A stretch of DNA of 14,842 nt from Propionibacteriaceae bacterium UBA5174 (GTDB taxonomy: Bacteria; Actinomycetota; Actinomycetes; Propionibacteriales; Propionibacteriaceae). This document shows, piece by piece, positions 7,521 to 12,107 of this stretch (positions are counted from its first letter, which is position 1; each line of letters opens with the position of its first letter). Location: positions 22,594 to 37,435 of the forward strand of contig DHWU01000051.1 in assembly GCA_002413345.1 (NCBI GenBank), read 5' to 3'. The position numbers were made by a program, and so were the translations under genes. A model generated the notes under the pieces. The model worked only from the letters and a program-made list of their open reading frames with translations, ran no database searches and had not been told where the DNA came from.

Positions 7521-8436
7521 AGGCGACTGGTTCGGCGTCCTCGTGCTGCTGGCTGTCGTGGTAGTCGGGATGAACCCGGGTCAACACGACAACTCCGGCG
7601 ATCGCCGCGGCCCCAAGCAGGATCATTAGGGATCCTGCCATCGGCGTCAGTTGGCTGCCTTCGTGCAAGACGGCGATTCCGAAGATCACCGCGACCACCG
7701 GGCTAGTGGCGGTCATTGACCCCACCACGATTTCGGCCGGTCCAGTGGCGTAGCCCTGCTGCACCATCAGTCCGGCAAGCATGCTGCCTACGATCAAAGC
7801 GGCACCGATGACCCAAATCAGCGGATCGCGCCACCAGTCGGAGTCGCTACTGGAATAGTCGATGATCGATTTCACCAAGGCTGCTTCGAGCCCGTAGAAC
7901 AGAGCACCGCCAGAGGCCCAGAACAGTGAGCGCCAAGGTTTTGGTCCACGGGTGCCGAGCATCACGAAGACCGACACTGTGGCGTAAACGATCCCGGCGG
8001 CGATGGCCACCGGGATCAGGCTGAGGCTGCCAGCTGGGGCGCTGTGAGCGGCCACCACCAAGACGAAGCCGAAGGTCGCCAATACAGTGATGCTGGTCGC
8101 TAAGGCGGTGAGATGGAAGCGGGACGAACCGCGCGATTTGGACGCCAGGATCACTGACCAAGGGAAGGCGAGCAGTCCCACCGGCTGCACGATCGAGACC
8201 GGCGCCATCGTCAGGCCGAGCACCTGGAAGACCAGCGAGACACCCATCAGGCCAAGACCGGCCCACCAGTTGGGTTCCTTGATCAGTCGGAGAAGCTCCT
8301 GGCGATTCATTCGCTTCTTGGCGTGGTTCTCCTCAACCTGCTCACCGACTGCGGAGTGTTGAACCTTCGCCGACAAGGCAAAACAGAAGGATCCGACTAC
8401 GCCCAGCGCGATCGCGACGGGAATGTTCTGGATCAA
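7519..8436 (-). CDS. DMT-superfamily (NIPA/EamA-like) membrane transporter
   Basis: Membrane protein of 305 residues with about nine hydrophobic segments, near 4-22, 57-77, 80-99, 109-130, 138-160, 170-190, 205-225, 235-256 and 264-286. A charged cytoplasmic-looking loop lies at 31-55 and a polar acidic tail at 289-305. The layout and motifs such as SIVQPVGLLAFPWSVILA and SPVVAVIFGIAVLHE are typical of drug/metabolite transporters, and the pattern is closest to the actinobacterial NIPA-like branch. The substrate is unknown; magnesium is known for eukaryotic NIPA proteins but should not be assumed here. The start is a TTG at 8434-8436. It is supported by an AAGGA Shine-Dalgarno seven bases upstream on the minus strand and by the lack of any ATG or GTG nearby in frame. 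Confidence 0.85.
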   Translation of the reverse strand: MIQNIPVAIALGVVGSFCFALSAKVQHSAVGEQVEENHAKKRMNRQELLRLIKEPNWWAGLGLMGVSLVFQVLGLTMAPVSIVQPVGLLAFPWSVILASKSRGSSRFHLTALATSITVLATFGFVLVVAAHSAPAGSLSLIPVAIAAGIVYATVSVFVMLGTRGPKPWRSLFWASGGALFYGLEAALVKSIIDYSSSDSDWWRDPLIWVIGAALIVGSMLAGLMVQQGYATGPAEIVVGSMTATSPVVAVIFGIAVLHEGSQLTPMAGSLMILLGAAAIAGVVVLTRVHPDYHDSQQHEDAEPVA

Positions 8437-8478
8437 CCGCGTGTCCTTATCTCCTGGGCGAAGTTTGCCCGCTGGCCG

Positions 8479-8484
8479 ATTCTA
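8479..8484 (-). promoter_or_regulatory. Candidate -10 box for the DMT transporter gene
   Basis: Read on the minus strand this is TAGAAT, close to the -10 consensus. It would start a transcript near 8471 with a leader of about 35 bases carrying the AAGGA ribosome binding site at 8444-8448. No clear -35 box is seen; the large palindrome at 8515-8548 lies upstream at roughly -44 to -77. Confidence 0.5.
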
Positions 8485-8514
8485 GCCGGTGAGCAGGACA
8501 CGAGCGGCCTAAGC

Positions 8515-8548
8515 GTGACCGAGCCGGGTGATCACTCGACTCGGTCAC
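8515..8548. repeat. Concentric 34-bp palindrome (operator or terminator)
   Basis: The arms GTGACCGAG (8515-8523) and CTCGGTCAC (8540-8548) are perfect inverted copies. The centre holds GTGATCAC (8528-8535), itself a perfect palindrome about the same midpoint. Two of the four remaining pairs also match. It lies 65 bases past the stop of the membrane-anchored unknown and upstream of the transporter promoter. No T run follows on either strand, so it may be a regulator binding site, a U-less terminator, or both. Confidence 0.6.
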
Positions 8549-8612
8549 ACCGCCAATCCGGCATAGGTCAATCGGGGACTCCTGAGCCACCTAGCTGAAT
8601 GCGTGTGACCAA

Positions 8613-9662
8613 TCAGACGAAGGTGACCTTGACCTGGGCGCCGCTGATATCGGCGCTGGCCCTGGTTATTGTGGTTTCGAAGGTGTGCCGGGTGCCTTTG
8701 GCATCGGATGCGGTGGCCTTCAAGTTCATCTTGAACCAGGCCACTGCACTGCCAGCGGGTTCAAAGATGCTCTCGTGGCTCAGAATGTAGAAGTCTTCGG
8801 TCTTGATTGCATCGGCGCCTTTGGTGATCTCCCACTTCACTTTGGTGGGGGTAAAACCGGCATCGAGGATGCCAAAGCCGCAGCCAGCAGGAGTGAGCGT
8901 GTCTTGGTTCAGACACTCCTTTAGTTTGGCCTGTGCTGCGGCCCGCACCTCATTGGTTCCTTCGGTGGTCAGTTCCGCTCTGGCCCGGGTGTAACCAGAG
9001 GTGAAGGAGACCACCAAGTCGGCATCGGTCACCCTCACCCGGTCGTTGATTGCGGCGAGGGGATAGTCACCAGGCAGTAGCTCAAGCAGTCGTTTGTTAG
9101 CGATTGGAATGCCGTTGATGGTGACCAGCGACTGATCGTCATCGAGAGTGAAGGTGGTGGTTGGAGACTCCAGTTTCCAGCCGTCTGCGGTATTGATCAG
9201 TAGCACCTTTGCGGTGGTCTCCATGCCGCCGATCTTGTAGGTGGCCCAAGCGGAATCGTTGGCGCCTTGACTCAGCCGGATGTCAGTCAGCGGGGCGTGG
9301 TCGAGTGCACTTCGCAAGGTCGAGTCATTGATGAAGGTCGTATCGATTGGAGCAGATAGCCCCTGGGCCACCGCAGCCGCCGAGTCACCCCTAGCCAACG
9401 CGTCAAAATATGCCTGAACGGCCACCTTTTGATAATTCCAATTGATGGCCGAGATTATCTGCGGGATCGCCTGGGGGCTGATGATCAATAGGAAGGGCAT
9501 GAGCATTAGCGGCAGCACGATCAGCCCGCGCCGCTGCGCGGCAGTGGGAGTTGTCTTAACGGTTACGATCGCGCCACGGCGTCCAGTGATTGGGGGTGCA
9601 CTAGGCGGGGAGAAAGCGATGAAGTCCGGCTGGTTGGTGCCAGTGACGTCTTCGGTGGCCAT
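8613..9662 (-). CDS. Membrane-anchored protein of unknown function
   Basis: I cannot name this family. It has 349 residues: a cytoplasmic, proline-rich N-terminus (1-45), one membrane helix at about 46-66 after RR at 44-45, and an extracytoplasmic region. The segment from about 78 to 172 (YFDALARGDSAAAVAQG at 85-101, then short beta-like stretches) resembles the NTF2-like modules common in actinobacterial surface proteins. A second part at about 178-345 contains INGIPI, LPGDYPL (196-202) and two cysteines, 250 and 261, in a context seen in exported actinobacterial proteins, probably a disulfide. The frame is open further upstream to an ATG at 9821. I prefer the ATG at 9662, because the extra 53 residues have no membrane or domain logic; GGGGA a few bases upstream is a modest ribosome binding site. 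It stands alone, so neighbours give no clue. Confidence 0.75.
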   Translation of the reverse strand: MATEDVTGTNQPDFIAFSPPSAPPITGRRGAIVTVKTTPTAAQRRGLIVLPLMLMPFLLIISPQAIPQIISAINWNYQKVAVQAYFDALARGDSAAAVAQGLSAPIDTTFINDSTLRSALDHAPLTDIRLSQGANDSAWATYKIGGMETTAKVLLINTADGWKLESPTTTFTLDDDQSLVTINGIPIANKRLLELLPGDYPLAAINDRVRVTDADLVVSFTSGYTRARAELTTEGTNEVRAAAQAKLKECLNQDTLTPAGCGFGILDAGFTPTKVKWEITKGADAIKTEDFYILSHESIFEPAGSAVAWFKMNLKATASDAKGTRHTFETTITRASADISGAQVKVTFV

Positions 9663-9815
9663 CGTTTCCCCATTTCTAGGTGCATTGCAAAGCGGCTTCG
9701 GCTGCCGACCTGATGGCATGATGAATTGGCTCAGCACGCGCGAATGGGCAAAGGGTACTAGCAATAACCCAGGTGTCTTGATTCGGCCAAACTGGCCGAC
9801 CGGGATCGAGTAGGA

Positions 9816-9832
9816 CTGCATTTTGAATGCAG
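9816..9832. repeat. 17-bp palindrome upstream of the unknown membrane protein gene
   Basis: CTGCATT (9816-9822) and AATGCAG (9826-9832) are perfect inverted copies around a three-base centre. It lies about 155 bases upstream of the chosen start at 9662 and could be a regulator site or small hairpin. A second TGCATT at 9681-9686 is nearer to the gene, without its mirror arm. Confidence 0.35.
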
Positions 9833-9924
9833 GAAGTCGGTTCCGTTCGGGCTCCCTACGTCCCTGGGCGCCGAGAACTGCCCGGCGTCCCAGTCAAGCT
9901 CAAGGCGCGCCGCTGCGCTGATGG

Positions 9925-9954
9925 TTGGTGGGCTCTGGTGAAGCGATGTAGCCT
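9925..9954 (+). promoter_or_regulatory. Candidate plus-strand promoter in the gene-poor region
   Basis: TTGGTG (9925-9930) and TAGCCT (9949-9954) are separated by 18 bases, a reasonable though weak promoter layout facing right. It would start a transcript near 9961, just before two hairpins. It matters only as support for the possible small RNA. Confidence 0.3.
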
Positions 9955-9960
9955 TGGTTG

Positions 9961-10122
9961 CTGGGTCCGATCTCCTTTCCATCTAAAAGGAGCCCGGATC
10001 AAGGCCCGTCCTCGTGTTCCACCACTTGGGCGGGCCGTTCTGCGTCCTGAGCTGGCGATGGAGAAGGTTCGAATCCGCAGGCTGAATCACAAAAGCCGCC
10101 ACCCTGACGGGCGACGGCGTTT
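9961..10122 (+). ncRNA. Possible small RNA (hypothetical)
   Basis: The roughly 270 bases between the unknown membrane protein region and the tRNA terminator hold no convincing gene. On the plus strand there is an ordered set of structures. First is a 7-bp hairpin, CTCCTTT (9972-9978) with AAAGGAG (9986-9992). Then comes a 9-bp hairpin, 10003-10011 with 10028-10036 (one G-U pair), with a 16-base loop. A tRNA T-arm-like sequence follows at 10066-10076, and last is the strong hairpin 10095-10118 followed by GTTTG. With the promoter-like boxes at 9925-9954 this would make an RNA of about 160 bases. It does not match 6C, SRP, 6S or tmRNA features that I know. This is an inference from structure only. 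Confidence 0.25.
10091..10118 (-). terminator. Intrinsic terminator of the tRNA-Ala gene
   Basis: Read on the minus strand, a 10-bp stem (two G-U pairs) with loop GTCA is followed directly by TTTT. The stem arms are 10109-10118 and 10095-10104. It begins 6 bases after the mature tRNA 3' end. It is the only hairpin in the window with a proper T run. On the plus strand the same stem is followed by GTTTG, so it may also work in that direction. Confidence 0.8.
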
Positions 10123-10123
10123 G

Positions 10124-10196
10124 TGGAGCTAAGGGGATTCGAACCCCTGACCTCTTCCATGCCATGGAAGCGCGCTACCAACTGCGCCATAGCCCC
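10124..10196 (-). tRNA. tRNA-Ala (anticodon GGC)
   Basis: A complete 73-base cloverleaf on the minus strand. The acceptor stem is GGGGCTA with TAGCTCC and includes the G3-U70 wobble pair that marks alanine tRNAs, followed by discriminator A73. The anticodon arm is CTTCC, loop ATGGCAT, GGAAG, giving anticodon GGC, which reads GCC codons. The T arm is GGGG, TTCGAAT, CCCC. CCA is not encoded (the next bases are CAA), so it must be added after transcription. A terminator follows at once. Confidence 0.97.
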
Positions 10197-10199
10197 AAT

Positions 10200-10227
10200 G
10201 TCCCCTGCGGGACGGAGCCATACTCTA
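10200..10227 (-). promoter_or_regulatory. tRNA-Ala promoter and leader
   Basis: On the minus strand TAGAGT (10222-10227) is a plausible -10 box that would start transcription near 10215, leaving a leader of about 19 bases removed by RNase P. The leader contains a short perfect hairpin, GTCCC (10200-10204) with GGGAC (10209-10213), ending 3 bases before the mature 5' end. Confidence 0.4.
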
Positions 10228-10313
10228 CCCAGCCGGTGGGGCAAACGGAAATCGGGTGCAGCCCAGCTGGCCAGTGGGCATTCCCCGGGGAGAGGTTAGG
10301 CAGATGGCTCGGC

Positions 10314-11015
10314 CTAGCGGGCAGCAAACCAGGCCAGGAATAGTTGGTGGACGGTGATCAGTAGGGCCAGGAGCGTGAGACCTAGGCCCCAGGCCCCGAG
10401 CACGTCAGTGAGCCAGTGGTGGCCCAGGTAGACCCGGCTGGTGCTCATTGCGGCACTCCAGCTGAGCGCTGCAACTACGGCGGCGATTCGCAGCCACGCC
10501 TGCCGAGCCAACCAAACCGTCAGATAGGCCAACATGCCAGTGACTGCGACGCTGTTCAGCGTGTGCCCTGACGGAAAAGAAAACTCTGGCTCGTAAGGGG
10601 CGACCGCGTCGACAAAAGGTGGTCTTGGCCTGGCGAAGGCGACTTTGAGCCAACTGGTTAGGTTCACCGAAAGAATCGGAGTGATCGCCATCAGCACCCA
10701 GACCGACCACCTACGGTAAGCCACAAACAAGACGGCGGTGAGCGCCAGTCCGATGATCAGCATCGGGACGGTGCGGCCCAAGTTAGTGAAGGCAGTGACT
10801 GCGGCGTCCAAATCGGGGGAGCGGACGGTTAGGAACCCGTCCAACATCGGCCGGTCAAGCTGCGCCAGGCCCGTTCGGGAGTCGATTGAGGCGATCACCC
10901 AAGCGGTCAGGCCCAGTAACACGATTACGCAGGCTCCGCCCACACCAACGGTTCGGCGAGGTGAGGCAATCCGGGACTCGTCACAGTTTTCGGCGGCGTC
11001 CTCAATATTCCCCAC
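10314..11015 (-). CDS. PAP2-family membrane phosphatase
   Basis: Integral membrane phosphatase of 233 residues with the three PAP2 motifs intact: KxxxxxxRP at 124-132, PSGH at 148-151, and SRxxxxxHxxxD at 193-204 with the catalytic histidine at 200 and aspartate at 204. Hydrophobic helices lie near 25-45, 82-99, 104-121, 155-170, 175-192 and 205-228, so the active site should face the outside of the membrane. Such enzymes remove phosphate from undecaprenyl pyrophosphate, phosphatidic acid or other lipid phosphates; the sequence does not say which. The start is a GTG at 11013-11015, supported by a TAGCCT box 7 bases upstream (leaderless layout) and by the absence of any other start before the first helix. 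A divergent gene for an OsmC-type protein lies 110 bases away. Confidence 0.9.
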   Translation of the reverse strand: MGNIEDAAENCDESRIASPRRTVGVGGACVIVLLGLTAWVIASIDSRTGLAQLDRPMLDGFLTVRSPDLDAAVTAFTNLGRTVPMLIIGLALTAVLFVAYRRWSVWVLMAITPILSVNLTSWLKVAFARPRPPFVDAVAPYEPEFSFPSGHTLNSVAVTGMLAYLTVWLARQAWLRIAAVVAALSWSAAMSTSRVYLGHHWLTDVLGAWGLGLTLLALLITVHQLFLAWFAAR

Positions 11016-11022
11016 GCCGGTG

Positions 11023-11028
11023 AGGCTA
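11023..11028 (-). promoter_or_regulatory. Leaderless-type promoter (-10) for the PAP2 gene
   Basis: On the minus strand TAGCCT is followed by exactly 7 bases and then the GTG at 11015, with no Shine-Dalgarno in between. This matches the layout seen before proA and glgP. Confidence 0.5.
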
Positions 11029-11125
11029 CCTAATCATCGGTAGTACTGGAATCAGGGCTTGCGCATCGGTGGTTGGGTCGGGTGAGGTAGATCCCATCCT
11101 CAGAAGACAACGAAAGCAGGCAGGC

Positions 11126-11548
11126 ATGACCGTTAGCTCAGCACAGGCCCACTGGGAAGGCTCACTGATCGAGGGCCAGGGCGAGATTGAGTTTCTCAGC
11201 TCAGCTCTAGGCAGCGTCGAGGTGGATTGGAAGTCCCGCGCAGGTGAAGGCGGTCACACCACCACGCCAGAGGAGCTCATCGCAGCCGCTCACTCGGCGT
11301 GCTACTCGATGGCCCTGTCGCATGCTTTGGCCGGAAATGGCACTCCGCCAGCGAGCGTGGACACCAAAGCCGACGTCACTTTCGTTCCCGGTCAGGGCAT
11401 CACCGGCATCCTGCTCACAGTTAAAGCGGCTGTGCCTGGTCTGACCGCCGAGCAGTTCGCCACCTTTGCCGCCGACGCCAAGACTGGTTGCCCAGTTTCG
11501 GCAGCGCTCACTGGCACCACCATCACCCTGGACGCTGTTCTGGTCTAA
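11126..11548 (+). CDS. osmC: OsmC-family peroxiredoxin (organic hydroperoxide resistance)
   Basis: Cytoplasmic thiol peroxidase of 140 residues that reduces organic hydroperoxides. The two redox cysteines are at 59 (AAHSACYSMAL) and 122 (TGCPVSAAL), with the conserved glutamate 50 in TPEEL and an arginine at 38. The order and spacing fit OsmC rather than Ohr, though the two subfamilies are close. The frame is open upstream to a GTG at 11069, but the ATG at 11126 begins the usual MTVSSAQAHWEG start of the family and has AAAGCAGG at 11113-11120 before it, so I chose it. OsmC genes are commonly induced by osmotic or oxidative stress, but no recognisable operator is seen here. A very strong inverted repeat starts 12 bases after the stop. 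Confidence 0.93.
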   Translation: MTVSSAQAHWEGSLIEGQGEIEFLSSALGSVEVDWKSRAGEGGHTTTPEELIAAAHSACYSMALSHALAGNGTPPASVDTKADVTFVPGQGITGILLTVKAAVPGLTAEQFATFAADAKTGCPVSAALTGTTITLDAVLV

Positions 11549-11559
11549 GCCAAGTCGCC

Positions 11560-11603
11560 GACGGGCGGTGCTTTGTGGATCGGTTCACAAAGCACCGCCC
11601 GTC
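11560..11603. terminator. Perfect 18-bp inverted repeat after osmC
   Basis: GACGGGCGGTGCTTTGTG (11560-11577) is repeated in perfect reverse complement at 11586-11603 around an 8-base loop. It lies 12 bases past the osmC stop and before the next promoter. Neither strand has a T run after the stem. The position says transcription terminator of the U-less kind often proposed in actinobacteria. Confidence 0.75.
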
Positions 11604-11633
11604 TGGTGCGATAGCGGGGTTTGTGTGTCGTAA

Positions 11634-11639
11634 TAAGCT
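11634..11639 (+). promoter_or_regulatory. Leaderless-type promoter (-10) for the small membrane protein gene
   Basis: TAAGCT lies 6 bases before the ATG at 11646, with no Shine-Dalgarno between. The -35 region is weak. This fixes the start of the following gene. Confidence 0.55.
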
Positions 11640-11645
11640 ACGGCC

Positions 11646-12077
11646 ATGACCTATCCGGTTCCGGTGAGTAACAGTTGGGGGATGTCTCCCTTTTTGGTTG
11701 ATATTGGGGACATTCACTGCACCTCAGATGAAGTGATCACGCCAGCGGGACGACGTCCGATCAGGTCGGTATCTTGGGAATTCCGGGACCTATCTAGAAC
11801 TGTCCGAGTGACTCCGGCTTGGGCAGTGACATTGGCAGTGGTGGGGGTAGTACTGGCGTTGCCGTTTCTTCTTATCTTTCTGCCACTCGGTGTGCTGGGT
11901 CTGCTGAGCCTGCTTTTCTTGATCGCCAAGGAAGACCGGACGACCGGGTGGGTGGTCGTGGGGGTACACGGCCATGGCCTGAATTATCAGATCCAGCTGC
12001 CAGCACTATCGCCTGGACAAGTGGTCGACTACGGTTCGCGAGTGAATTACGCGCACTCACTTTCCGAGCTCTACTGA
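11646..12077 (+). CDS. Small two-helix membrane protein, function unknown
   Basis: A 143-residue protein that I cannot assign a function. It has a polar N-terminal part of about 55 residues (DIGDIHCTSDEVITPAG at 19-35, then PIRSVSWEFRD), two adjacent hydrophobic helices at about 59-75 and 78-94, and a C-terminal domain of about 50 residues with GWVVVGVHGHG (101-111) and VNYAHSL (133-139). This arrangement resembles a family of uncharacterised actinobacterial membrane proteins; that statement rests on recall, not a search. Two short helices joined by a tight turn suggest that both ends face the same side, probably the cytoplasm. It starts at an ATG 6 bases after a TAAGCT box. It lies between the osmC terminator and the convergent glgP gene, only 30 bases from the end of glgP, with no clear terminator in that gap. 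Confidence 0.8.
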   Translation: MTYPVPVSNSWGMSPFLVDIGDIHCTSDEVITPAGRRPIRSVSWEFRDLSRTVRVTPAWAVTLAVVGVVLALPFLLIFLPLGVLGLLSLLFLIAKEDRTTGWVVVGVHGHGLNYQIQLPALSPGQVVDYGSRVNYAHSLSELY

Positions 12078-12107
12078 GTCGCTGAGCCGTCCCAGCCCAG
12101 TTTCGGG

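Noticed and set aside
9692..9705. TTCG-loop hairpin upstream of the unknown membrane protein gene
   Set aside because: The stem pairs well only on the plus strand. In the minus-strand message it has a mismatch and a CGAA loop, so it is unlikely to matter for that gene.
10012..10090. A second complete tRNA in the region before tRNA-Ala
   Set aside because: Only the T-loop-like 11 bases are present; the T stem fails after two pairs and no acceptor or anticodon arm can be built on either strand.
9827..10132. Plus-strand open frame (101 codons) in the gene-poor region
   Set aside because: It runs through the tRNA terminator and into the tRNA gene, has no Shine-Dalgarno at its start, and shows an arginine-rich composition typical of non-coding GC-rich DNA.
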